Shown: piece by piece, positions 34,534-42,150 of the stretch
Layout: every line of letters begins with the position of its first letter
Position numbering within the stretch: the stretch's first letter is position 1
Notes under the pieces: generated by a model
Database searches by the model: none
Seen by the model: the letters and a program-made list of their open reading frames with translations, nothing else
What the model was told of the DNA's origin: nothing
Position numbers and translations under genes: made by a program
NCBI GenBank assembly: GCA_900316285.1
Contig: ONCG01000003.1
Coordinates: 229,727 to 293,726 of the forward strand
Direction of reading: 5' to 3'
Source: an uncultured Prevotellaceae bacterium
Lineage (GTDB): Bacteria; Bacteroidota; Bacteroidia; Bacteroidales; Bacteroidaceae
Length of the DNA: 64,000 bases

Positions 34534-35349
34534 ATGATTGGAACGATTGTCAACACGTGCACCATCATCGCCGGAACCATCGTGGGATCGGTGCTGCATC
34601 GCGGTATCAAAGAAAAGTATAAGAGCGTTCTCTATACCGGACTGGGCCTCGTGAGCCTGGCCATCGGACTGAATGCAGCCGTGCAGAACCTGCCGAAGAG
34701 CCAGTACCCCGTGCTCTTCATCGTGTCCATCGCCATCGGCGGCGTCGTAGGAACAAGGCTCGACATTGATGGGTGGTTTAGAAGGATTGTGAATAGAAGA
34801 CACACAACACCCAGCCCCAGCCCCAGCAGACCCACCCCCCAGCCCCTCCCTGTGAGGGAGGGGAGTAATTACTCTTCTGAGCAACAACAGGCAGTAGGGC
34901 ATTCTACTCCCCTCCCTCACAGGGAGGGGCAGGGGGGTGGGTCTGTTGCCCTCGCCGACGGCCTCTCAACTGCCATCCTACTTTACTGCATCGGCCCGTT
35001 GTCGATGCTGGGTCCTGTCATCTCGGCGCTGCAGGGCGACCACACGTTCCTCTTCACCAACGCCACGCTCGACTTCGTGTCGGCCACCATCTTTGCGTCC
35101 ACCTACGGACTTGGTATGATGCTGGCCGCGCCCGTGCTGTTTTGCTGGCAGGGCATGTTCTATCTCGTGGCAAAGATCTCGAGCGAAGCTGTCAGCGATG
35201 CACTTATGTCGGAACTACTCATCGTCGGTGGTCTGCTTATCACCGCATCAGGCCTGTCGCTGCTAAAGCTGAAGGACTGCAAGACCCTCAACCTCCTGCC
35301 CGCCCTGCTCGTTCCCGTGCTGTGGTTCCTGCTGAAGAGCCTTTGGTAA
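34534..35349 (+). CDS. DUF554 (YdfK-like) membrane protein
   Basis: 271 residues. Start MIGTIVNTCTIIAGTIVGS and later LSTAILLYCIGPLSMLGPVISAL and ATIFASTYGLGMMLAA are typical of DUF554, a small multi-helix family of unknown function. Residues about 99-136 are the product of a two-armed C-rich palindromic element; without it the protein would be about 233 residues, the usual length. The insert lies in the hydrophilic loop after the third helix. Confidence 0.85.
   Translation: MIGTIVNTCTIIAGTIVGSVLHRGIKEKYKSVLYTGLGLVSLAIGLNAAVQNLPKSQYPVLFIVSIAIGGVVGTRLDIDGWFRRIVNRRHTTPSPSPSRPTPQPLPVREGSNYSSEQQQAVGHSTPLPHREGQGGGSVALADGLSTAILLYCIGPLSMLGPVISALQGDHTFLFTNATLDFVSATIFASTYGLGMMLAAPVLFCWQGMFYLVAKISSEAVSDALMSELLIVGGLLITASGLSLLKLKDCKTLNLLPALLVPVLWFLLKSLW
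34830..34941. repeat. Two-armed R2 element in the DUF554 gene
   Basis: CCCACCCCCC, arm CCCCTCCCTGTGAGGGAGGG, a 50-base centre, then the inverse arm CCCTCCCTCACAGGGAGGGG and GGGTGGGT. Read in frame as PTPQPLPVREGS...TPLPHREGQGGG. Confidence 0.85.
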
Positions 35350-35418
35350 CCAACAACCCCCAAAGCCGACTGCCGAACTTAGTTTTTCATTGGTAGAAAC
35401 GACGTGTTTCGACCGCAT

Positions 35419-35770
35419 AAAGAATTGCTCCAGTGTGACGAAAGCATTGCTTCTGTTATGCTGGAGCAATTGTATCGTTATGTCAATTAATTTAAGTTAT
35501 AAGGTAAATTAACTGAGATTGAAAAGTAAATTAAGTTAATTTGATGAGCAAATTAAGTTAATTTATCAAGTAAAATAAGTTAATTTACTGAGTAAAATAA
35601 GTTAATTTACCGAACAAATTAAGTTAATTTACTGAACAAAACAAGTTAATTTGCAGAATAACTCCATTTCATTCATAAAACGGATGCAGTGCTTACCATG
35701 AATAAGAGCATTGCTTTGGAAGAACAAGAGGAGTGCTTTCAACGAACAAGAGGACAATGAATCACGAATG
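35419..35770. repeat. 22-bp palindromic array A3 (16 units, mixed cores)
   Basis: Units at a constant 22-bp step: 35419, 35441, 35463, 35485 and so on to 35749. Seven central units (35507-35660) carry AATTAAGTTAATTT-type cores. The units on both sides carry AAGCATTGCTT- or GGAGCAATTG-type cores like array A1 while keeping the phase and the GAAC/GAAT joiners. It lies in the gap between the converging DUF554 and DUF5606 genes. Confidence 0.85.
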
Positions 35771-35825
35771 AATCATTAGCAAATGTAATAATATATCAGA
35801 TGGCACAAAGATGAATAGAGAAAGG

Positions 35826-36045
35826 ACCCCAAAGGGGTCACATGTGCATAACCGCAGGTCAAGACCTGCGGGGTAAGGCGTCCACATGGCTACGACCCCA
35901 AAGGGGTCGCACAGCAAAAAAATGGTGCTATTGTGCGACATCTTCGAAGTCGTCCCCTGCATAGTTACTTCCACCGCAGGTCAAGACCTGCGGTTACCAT
36001 AGTGCGACCCCTTTGGGGTCTTACTGAGGAGGGAAAGACGAAAAG
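35826..36045. repeat. ACCCCAAAGGGGTC / CAGGTCAAGACCTGCGG palindromes
   Basis: Several short palindromes (GACCCCAAAGGGGTC at 35826 and 35895, CCGCAGGTCAAGACCTGCGG at 35861 and 35973, GACCCCTTTGGGGTC at 36006). They fill the rest of the gap down to DUF5606 together with a GACAGGGAGCC...GGCCTGTCG hairpin near 36090. Confidence 0.6.
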
Positions 36046-36170
36046 GCGATTGCCCAACTTTCATCCTTACCCCACAAAAACAAGCAACGACAGGGAGCCC
36101 GAAGGCTGGCCTGTCGTTGCCTGCACTATATAAAAAAATCTACACTATATAATATAATAAGGTGTAGCCG

Positions 36171-36611
36171 TTATTGCTCGGCGCGATCGTCGACGTTGTC
36201 GCCCTCGGTGGGTGCGAGGGTGGCCTCGAAGTCGGTGATGCCATAACGCACGAGGATGTCGTACCACTGGATGAGCTTGCGGATGTCGCTATCGTGGACA
36301 CGCTCGCGGTCGTAGTCGGGCAGCACTTCAGCGAAGAAGTCGTGCAGCTCCTGCGGTGTTGCTTTCTTATAATTGAGCTGACAGGGTTTCAGCTCGGCCT
36401 TCTCGCCGAGGTTCTTCAGCACCTGCCAAAGGGGGATGTCGTCGCTGTCGGTGAACATTGCGATATCGCCAAGACTTGTGATACGGTCGGTAGCGAATGC
36501 CGGCATGCGTTTCTTGGCTTCGTCGAGTGTTTCTACGATGAGGTTCATCTTGCCACGGCTAACGAGGCGATAGAGGCCCGGCTTGCCGGAGATAGAGAGA
36601 ATTGTTTCCAT
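36171..36611 (-). CDS. DUF5606-domain protein
   Basis: 146 residues starting METILSISGKPGLYRLVSRGKMNLIVETLD, the conserved Bacteroidetes DUF5606 N-terminus, with KPCQLNYKKATPQELHDFFAEVLPDYDRERVHDSDIRKLIQWY in the second half. Function unknown. It lies downstream of the coaE operon after an R1 repeat; probably an independent transcript. Confidence 0.88.
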   Translation of the reverse strand: METILSISGKPGLYRLVSRGKMNLIVETLDEAKKRMPAFATDRITSLGDIAMFTDSDDIPLWQVLKNLGEKAELKPCQLNYKKATPQELHDFFAEVLPDYDRERVHDSDIRKLIQWYDILVRYGITDFEATLAPTEGDNVDDRAEQ

Positions 36612-36693
36612 TTCTTTTCAGTTTGTTTTTTATGAATGATTGAATGTTTTTTAAAAGATGTGTAGGAGTGCAGACAATGTCTGGTTCCTATGA

Positions 36694-36723
36694 GCGGGCA
36701 GACACGGGAGGTCTGCCCCTACA
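36694..36723. repeat. R1 palindrome between coaE and DUF5606
   Basis: Arms CGGGCAGAC and GTCTGCCCCTAC. Confidence 0.75.
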
Positions 36724-36746
36724 TGTGGCGCTATTCCCACCTCTCT

Positions 36747-37328
36747 TCAAGGAGAGAAAGGATGTAGGTTTTCCAACAGCTTATCTACTTGCGGCTCGAG
36801 CGGCGCAACTCCATCGTTGACGATGACGAAGTCACTCTGCGCCTCCACTTGCTCTTGCGGCATCTGCCGATGAATCCACTCCAGGGCTTTCGCCTCGCTG
36901 ATGCCGTCGCGCGCCATGATTCGCTGGACACGCACGTCCTCGGGAGCGCTCACGCACACCACAAACGAGAACGGCACTCGCCGATGGAAGCCGCTGTCGA
37001 AGAGGATGGCGCTTTCGAGCCACTGGTAGTCGGACTCGATGAAATCACGTGCCACAGCCGGATGCACAATCTCGTTGACCGCCTGCTTGTTTGCTTCGCT
37101 GGCCAGCAAGAACTCGGCGAGCACACGCTTCTGCAGGATGCAGCCACGATAGACCTGTGGCCCTACCAACTGGCGCAGCTGCTGTCGCAGCGTTGCCGAT
37201 GTGCGCATAAGTCGCTTGGCAGCAGCATCGCAGTCGTAGACCTTGATGCCGTGTTTCTCCAACAGCTGGCAGACATAGCTCTTCCCGCTGCCGATGCCTC
37301 CGGTGATAGCGATGAGCTGACGCGTCAT
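36747..37328 (-). CDS. coaE: Dephospho-CoA kinase
   Basis: Last step of coenzyme A synthesis. 193 residues with P-loop ITGGIGSGKSYVC at the N-terminus, YDCDAAAKRLM and the DFIESDYQWLESAILFDSGF region. Its start overlaps the ybbR stop by four bases (ATGA), so they are coupled. Confidence 0.95.
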   Translation of the reverse strand: MTRQLIAITGGIGSGKSYVCQLLEKHGIKVYDCDAAAKRLMRTSATLRQQLRQLVGPQVYRGCILQKRVLAEFLLASEANKQAVNEIVHPAVARDFIESDYQWLESAILFDSGFHRRVPFSFVVCVSAPEDVRVQRIMARDGISEAKALEWIHRQMPQEQVEAQSDFVIVNDGVAPLEPQVDKLLENLHPFSP

Positions 37329-38305
37329 TGTTCGATGAGATAGTCGATCATTCCGATTTCCAATCGCGCATTACTCACGTTGGACGGTGCCTGGCGCAGA
37401 TAGATTGGACACTTCTCAGATGCCTTGTCGCCAATCGCCGAGAGGTCGGCTTCCACGCGGAACTGCTCAGGCTTGATCTGTCGGAACTGGTTGGCACCCA
37501 CAGAGAAGCGCACTTTCACTCGCGAGGGGAATGTGCGCAGCACCTTTCCCTCAGGCATTCCAACCGCCACGATGGGCACCTCGACAGCCTCTTCGGTGAG
37601 GATGTCGGGACAGAACGTCACTTCCACCTCTGCCGGAACCACCTTCGCACCGCGAATGGTCTGCAAGGGCACCTTCCGGACAACGGTATCGGCAAAATCG
37701 GTGAGACGCAGAGCCTCCGTACCAACAAAGGAAATGCTGTCGAGGAGTGCCTTGTCGGCGTAGACGGTGACCTGACTGGGCTGGCAGAGCGTGCGCGAGA
37801 GATAGTAATTCTCGGCGGGGATGACTCGCCCGATGAACCGCACAGGCACCCTCTTCGAGATGCCGTGGTTGTAGAAGAACTCCAGACGGTCGGGCTTCAC
37901 GGATGTAATCTTCGTGGAACTGTAGAGCTGCTGGCTGATGTATCGCTGTATCTCCGACAGCGCCACCTGTCCGCGTCCGTTGTCCTTCGCGGTGTAGTTC
38001 CTGAAAATCACCTTCATCGGCTGCAGGCGGTCGCTGTACATATAGGCGGCGAGGGTGAATCCCTTGTCGCGCAGCGTCACCTTCAGCGTGTCCTGAATGT
38101 CGGTGGTGATGACTACATCCTTCGGCACTCCGACGAGCGACACGGGCACTTCGAACTCGCGCTCCACGGTTTCGTTGAGTGCCATGAGCAGCCAGAACGT
38201 ACCACTCACGATGAGAAAGAACAAAAAAATCAAAAACTCTCTGTTCACGATACTGAACAGAAAGTTCTTGATGAAGCGTCCTATTTCAAATAGTTGTTCT
38301 TTCAC
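37325..38305 (-). CDS. YbbR-domain membrane-anchored protein
   Basis: 326 residues: one N-terminal membrane helix (FLIFLFFLIVSGTFWLLMAL, about 24-43) then an extracytoplasmic part with YbbR-like beta modules. In Firmicutes YbbR (CdaR) modulates a diadenylate cyclase, but no such gene is next to this one. The gene order nusB-yajC-ybbR-coaE is common in Bacteroidetes. Confidence 0.85.
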   Translation of the reverse strand: MKEQLFEIGRFIKNFLFSIVNREFLIFLFFLIVSGTFWLLMALNETVEREFEVPVSLVGVPKDVVITTDIQDTLKVTLRDKGFTLAAYMYSDRLQPMKVIFRNYTAKDNGRGQVALSEIQRYISQQLYSSTKITSVKPDRLEFFYNHGISKRVPVRFIGRVIPAENYYLSRTLCQPSQVTVYADKALLDSISFVGTEALRLTDFADTVVRKVPLQTIRGAKVVPAEVEVTFCPDILTEEAVEVPIVAVGMPEGKVLRTFPSRVKVRFSVGANQFRQIKPEQFRVEADLSAIGDKASEKCPIYLRQAPSNVSNARLEIGMIDYLIEQ

Positions 38306-38350
38306 GGTTGCTGTCGGGTTGTGACCGCTTCTGCAAGCAGTCGCGAATAC

Positions 38351-38677
38351 TTAAGCGTTGGCAGCAGGTCCCTGGGCCGAGGCGCTGGCAAATACGTAGT
38401 TCTTGTCGACGGTGATGACCACGCCGCGAGCAATTTCAACCTCGACGGTGTTCTCAGCCAGGTTCACACGTTTCACGGTTCCGTGTACGCCACCACCGGT
38501 GACGACCTTCGTTCCCTCAGAAATAGAGTTCTGGAACTGACGGATTTCCTTCTGCCGCTTCTGCTGCGGACGAATCATGAAGAACCACATGATGGCGAAG
38601 ATGGCCAACATCATCAGCAGCATCGACATGCCACTACCTCCTTGTGCTGCCTGTGCAGCTAAAACAATTGTTGTCAT
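38351..38677 (-). CDS. yajC: Preprotein translocase accessory subunit YajC
   Basis: 108 residues with one helix (MLLMMLAIFAIMWFFMIRPQQKRQKE, the family hallmark) and a small C-terminal SH3-like part (VVTGGGVHGTVKRV..NTVEVEIARGVVITVDK). Works with SecDF. Part of the nusB-yajC-ybbR-coaE operon. Confidence 0.95.
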   Translation of the reverse strand: MTTIVLAAQAAQGGSGMSMLLMMLAIFAIMWFFMIRPQQKRQKEIRQFQNSISEGTKVVTGGGVHGTVKRVNLAENTVEVEIARGVVITVDKNYVFASASAQGPAANA

Positions 38678-38722
38678 AATTTGTTATTGTGAGTTGTTTA
38701 TTCTTGTTACTTTGTTAATTTG

Positions 38723-39658
38723 TTACCTTGGATCGACCTGCTTCATCATCTTACCTGTATGGACGAGATGGCGGGCAATGGCATCGAGCATGCCGTTGAT
38801 GTAGCCGCCGCTCTTGTAGGTGCTATAGAGCTTGGCCAAGTCAACATACTCATTGATGGTGACGCTCACGGGAATGTTCGGGAAGGTGAGCATCTCGGCA
38901 ATGGCAATCTGCATGATGACGACGTCCATGTAGGCCAGTCGCGAGAAATCCCAGTTGCGTGAGGTCTCGCTCATGTAGCGCTGGTAGGTGTCGGCATTCA
39001 GGATGGTGGCACGGAAGAGCTTGCGTGCGAAGTCCTTGTCCTCATCGTCCTTGTATTCGGGCAGCAGCTCCTGACGCGAACTGTTCTTCGGGTCGAAGCG
39101 CTTGATGGTCTTCAGCACGAACGTGTCCACGACCTCCTTGTCGTCGTTCCAGTAGAGACTCTTCTCTTCCAAGACGGCATCGAGGTCTTCGTTTTCCTGA
39201 ATGAGCTGCTTGTAGATCTTACGCCAGATCTCGCGATCGGCCTCGTAGGAGTCGTCGTCGCTCTCCATATATTCCTGATAAGCGAGGCTCTCCTCGATCT
39301 GATTGCATAGCTTGCGCACAAACTCTATGTTATCGTCCCACGACAACTTCTGGCTCTCGATGAACGAGGCAAGCATCTTGTTGTCCTCCAACTGAATGGC
39401 GAACTTGTTGTCTACGAACTTGGTTGATGGTTTCTCGGTGCCCTCACGCAAGGCGCGCTGCAGGCCAATTTCAACACGGTGCCGCTCTTCCTTGGCCACT
39501 GCCACGATGAGCTGCAACAAGTACAGATAAAGATCGTATGCTTTCGACAGGCTGAAAATGAGTTCTTTCTCAGCAGTATCAATGTTGCGGTTGCCGTTCT
39601 GATAGTAAGCATACGTCAGCTGTACAATCTTAATTCTAATGAGCTCTCTATTAATCAT
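38723..39658 (-). CDS. nusB: Transcription antitermination factor NusB, long form
   Basis: 311 residues, about twice the usual length, as known for Bacteroidetes. The recognisable NusB domain is in the C-terminal half (FARKLFRATILNADTYQRYMSETSRNWDFSRLAYMDVVIMQIAIAEML..PVSVTINEYVDLAKLYS). The N-terminal half is an all-helical extension. The stop TAA belongs to a GTAACAAA repeat that begins inside the last codons. Confidence 0.9.
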   Translation of the reverse strand: MINRELIRIKIVQLTYAYYQNGNRNIDTAEKELIFSLSKAYDLYLYLLQLIVAVAKEERHRVEIGLQRALREGTEKPSTKFVDNKFAIQLEDNKMLASFIESQKLSWDDNIEFVRKLCNQIEESLAYQEYMESDDDSYEADREIWRKIYKQLIQENEDLDAVLEEKSLYWNDDKEVVDTFVLKTIKRFDPKNSSRQELLPEYKDDEDKDFARKLFRATILNADTYQRYMSETSRNWDFSRLAYMDVVIMQIAIAEMLTFPNIPVSVTINEYVDLAKLYSTYKSGGYINGMLDAIARHLVHTGKMMKQVDPR

Positions 39659-39697
39659 TGCTTCTCTCTTGTTTTACCATGATGGTGATTACAACTG

Positions 39698-39705
39698 CAA
39701 ATATA
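39698..39705 (-). promoter_or_regulatory. -7 box of the nusB operon
   Basis: TATATTTG on the minus strand, 40 bases before the start codon. Confidence 0.4.
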
Positions 39706-39776
39706 CTGATTTTCCCGAAAATCTACAAGAAAACTGAAAAAAAATGCTTGATTTTAGTAATTTTTCTTGATTGAGC

Positions 39777-39807
39777 TTTCCTGTTTCATGATTTTTTTGT
39801 ACCTTTG
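39777..39807 (+). promoter_or_regulatory. Promoter of rplY
   Basis: -33 TTTC (39777-39780), 19-base spacer, -7 TACCTTTG (39800-39807), giving a leader of about 80 bases. Confidence 0.5.
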
Positions 39808-39894
39808 CACCCGCTTTTTTGAGCACATCGTGTGATGGCGAATTAAGGCATAACAAAATTTTAACAACTTAATTTAGAGTAACACAACAGAATT

Positions 39895-40500
39895 ATGAAA
39901 GAATTTGCACTGAACGGTCAGAAGCGTGAGACCGTAGGAAAGAAGGCTTCGCGCCTGCTTCGCAAAGAGGGTCTGGTGCCCTGCAACATCTATGGTGAGC
40001 ACACCGAAGACGGCAAGCCCAAGGCTATGTCGTTTGCCATCGCTATGGCAGATCTTCGCAAGGTGATCTACACTCCCCACATCTACGTATTGAATCTGAA
40101 CATCGACGGCGAAGAGCGCAAGGCCGTGATCAAGGAGCTGCAGTTCCACCCCGTGAAGGACACTGTGCTGCACGTCGACTTCTACGAAGTGAACGAAGAG
40201 AAGCCCCTCACCATCGGTATCCCCGTGAAGCTGAACGGTCTGGCACAGGGTGTCCGCGACGGTGGTAAGCTGAACCTCTCTATCCGTAAGCTCAACGTGA
40301 CTGCTCCCTATAAGCAGATTCCCGAAGTACTCGACATCGACGTCACCGGTCTGGAGCTCGGCAAGAGCATCAAGGTGCGCGACCTGAGCTTCGAGGGTCT
40401 TGAGCTGGCTACTCCCGCCGACGTCGTGGTTTGCTCCGTGAAGGCTACCCGCGCATCGCGTTCCGCCGCTGCTGCTGATGCTGACGCCGCTGGTGAGTAA
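39895..40500 (+). CDS. rplY: Ribosomal protein L25 (CTC type)
   Basis: 201 residues, binds 5S rRNA. N-terminal L25 domain (FALNGQKRETVGKKASRLLRKEGLVPCNIYGE) and the C-terminal beta domain of the longer CTC form (PLTIGIPVKLNGLAQGVRDGGKL...DVTGLELGKSIKV). The alanine-rich tail is normal. It is followed by R3 and the shared segment R14. Confidence 0.96.
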   Translation: MKEFALNGQKRETVGKKASRLLRKEGLVPCNIYGEHTEDGKPKAMSFAIAMADLRKVIYTPHIYVLNLNIDGEERKAVIKELQFHPVKDTVLHVDFYEVNEEKPLTIGIPVKLNGLAQGVRDGGKLNLSIRKLNVTAPYKQIPEVLDIDVTGLELGKSIKVRDLSFEGLELATPADVVVCSVKATRASRSAAAADADAAGE

Positions 40501-40519
40501 CTAATTCAACTTTCGCAAG

Positions 40520-40720
40520 TTCTTTCTCCGCTTTGCTACGAAAGCGGCAGAGCCGAGCGGAAGGAATAAAGGGTATAAAGGGGAGTGAAAGGGCTTAAAA
40601 GGGACAATAGTCCCGCCTCTCACCCCTCTGGTTGCACAAAGCATTCGTCCCTTTTCTCCCCTTTCACTCCCCTTTAAGCCCTTTAAGCCCTTGGGAGAAG
40701 TAGAGCTTGCGAAACTTCAG
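40520..40720. repeat. R3 element and composite segment R14 between rplY and pth
   Basis: R3 (TTCTTTCTCCGCTTTGCTAC, then GAAAGCGGCAGAGCCGAGCGG) at 40520-40560. R14 at about 40614-40720 contains CCCTCTGGTTGCAC, CCCCTTTCACTCCCCTTT, AAGCCCTTGGGA and GAGCTTGCGAAACTTCA. R14 recurs at 46488-46619 with an R3 element inserted in it. Confidence 0.75.
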
Positions 40721-40736
40721 TAACTAACTGACGACT

Positions 40737-41372
40737 ATGGACAAATACTTGATTGTGGGTTTGGGAAACCCTGGCGATGAATACGCCGAGACCCGCCACA
40801 ATGCTGGATACATGGTATTGGACGCTTTTGCTAAGGCGTCCAATATTGTTTTTGACGACAAGCGCTATGGCTATGTCGCCGAGACAAGCATCAAGGGTAG
40901 GAAGGTGTTTCTGCTGAAGCCCACCACCTTCATGAACCTCTCCGGCAATGCCGTACGCTATTGGCTGGGCAAGGAGAACATCGACCAGAGCCGCCTGCTC
41001 GTGGTCTCCGACGAGGTGGCCGTTCCACTTGGGCAGTTCCGTCTGAAGGCCAGCGGCTCCAATGGTGGCCACAACGGCCTCGGGCACATCCAACAGCTCA
41101 TCGGTCAGAACTACGCCCGCCTGCGAATGGGCATCGGCAACGACTTCCCGCAGGGCATGCAGATTCAGCATGTGCTCGGCCACTTCACACCCGAGGAGCG
41201 CGAGCTGCTGCAGCCCGCCATCGACATCGCCGTCGACGTCATCCGCAGCTTTGTGCTTGCAGGCATCGATATCACCATGAACCAATACAACAAACTGGGA
41301 AAACAATGCAAGAAACCGCTCGAATCGACAAATGGCTCTGGGCAGCCCGCATCTTCAAAACCCGAAGCATAG
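40737..41372 (+). CDS. pth: Peptidyl-tRNA hydrolase
   Basis: Releases tRNA from stalled peptidyl-tRNA. 211 residues with [25 protein letters not shown] (catalytic His), [13 protein letters not shown] and [11 protein letters not shown]. The last 22 codons overlap the S4-domain gene in another frame and give a non-conserved tail. Confidence 0.97.
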   Translation: MDKYLIVGLGNPGDEYAETRHNAGYMVLDAFAKASNIVFDDKRYGYVAETSIKGRKVFLLKPTTFMNLSGNAVRYWLGKENIDQSRLLVVSDEVAVPLGQFRLKASGSNGGHNGLGHIQQLIGQNYARLRMGIGNDFPQGMQIQHVLGHFTPEERELLQPAIDIAVDVIRSFVLAGIDITMNQYNKLGKQCKKPLESTNGSGQPASSKPEA

Positions 41373-41725
41373 CCGTCGACGCCATCAAGAACAGCCGCGT
41401 CACCATCGACGGAGTCTGCGTGAAGCCCAGCCGACTGGTGAAGGCTGGCGAGGTGGTAAGTGTGAAGAAGCCGCCCGTCACCTATTCGTTCCGCATTCTG
41501 AAGACCATTGAGCAGCGCGTCGGTGCGAAGCTCATCCCGGAGATCTACGAGAACGTCACCGACCCGAAGCAATATGAACTGCTGGAGATGAGTCGCATCA
41601 GCGGCTTCGTCGACCGTGCCCGCGGCACCGGCCGTCCCACGAAGAAGGAACGCCGCGCCATGGATGCTTTCGTCGACCCCACCCTCTTCGGCTTCGACGA
41701 CGACTTCCTCGACGACGAGGATTAA
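41306..41725 (+). CDS. S4-domain RNA-binding protein (Hsp15-like)
   Basis: 139 residues. The S4 fold [47 protein letters not shown] is at the N-terminus, as in Hsp15, which recycles stalled 50S-nascent chains. The C-terminal part [17 protein letters not shown] is basic then acidic. It starts 66 bases inside pth in another frame, so the two are surely co-transcribed, and both act on stalled translation products. Confidence 0.9.
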   Translation: MQETARIDKWLWAARIFKTRSIAVDAIKNSRVTIDGVCVKPSRLVKAGEVVSVKKPPVTYSFRILKTIEQRVGAKLIPEIYENVTDPKQYELLEMSRISGFVDRARGTGRPTKKERRAMDAFVDPTLFGFDDDFLDDED

Positions 41726-41770
41726 AGCAGTTGCGGAGGGAGTCAGGATATTTTGAAGTGAAAGGAATAT

Positions 41771-41809
41771 AGGAGTTTTAGGAGTACAGAGCCTAAAACT
41801 CCTTTTTTT
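41771..41809 (+). terminator. Terminator of the pth-S4 operon
   Basis: Perfect 12-bp stem AGGAGTTTTAGG / CCTAAAACTCCT followed by seven T. Confidence 0.8.
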
Positions 41810-41820
41810 GTTCATCCACG

Positions 41821-41900
41821 CGTAGGGGCAGACCCCCGTGTCTGCCCGAACAGATGACACTCCACAAAATATCGGGCAGACACGGGGGTCTGCCCCTACA
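41821..41900. repeat. Facing pair of R1 palindromes
   Basis: R1 at 41821-41852 and inverted R1 at 41872-41900, separated by about 20 bases, like the pair at 10591-10675. Confidence 0.8.
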
Positions 41901-41935
41901 CGTGGCTACACTGGATGTCCGATGTTAGGATTTGT

Positions 41936-42018
41936 CACCCCGAAATGTAGGGACGCGACGTATCGCGTTTATGGAGGGGAAACGCTAAATCCAGTTACGC
42001 GGCACGCCGCGTCCCTAC
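41936..42018. repeat. TGTAGGGACGCG inverted repeat (R9)
   Basis: AATGTAGGGACGCG (41947 on) and the inverse CGCGTCCCTACAT (42008 on) flank a centre with GGAGGGGAAA. A related copy overlaps the aroB stop codon at 46427-46455. Confidence 0.65.
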
Positions 42019-42023
42019 ATCTA

Positions 42024-42090
42024 CCAAAAAAAGAACTAATTAGAAGCATCCTCATCGAGGGGGGATTTCTTCTAATTAGTTCTTTTTGTT
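42024..42090. terminator. Bidirectional terminator after the large OMP gene
   Basis: 17-bp stem AAAGAACTAATTAGAAG / CTTCTAATTAGTTCTTT, with A-run and T-run on opposite sides. Confidence 0.75.
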
Positions 42091-42150
42091 GCGGTTTATG
42101 ATTCGCTTGTTTGTATCAGCTTTTCTTGGTTTGCAACACCATTTGCTTGT

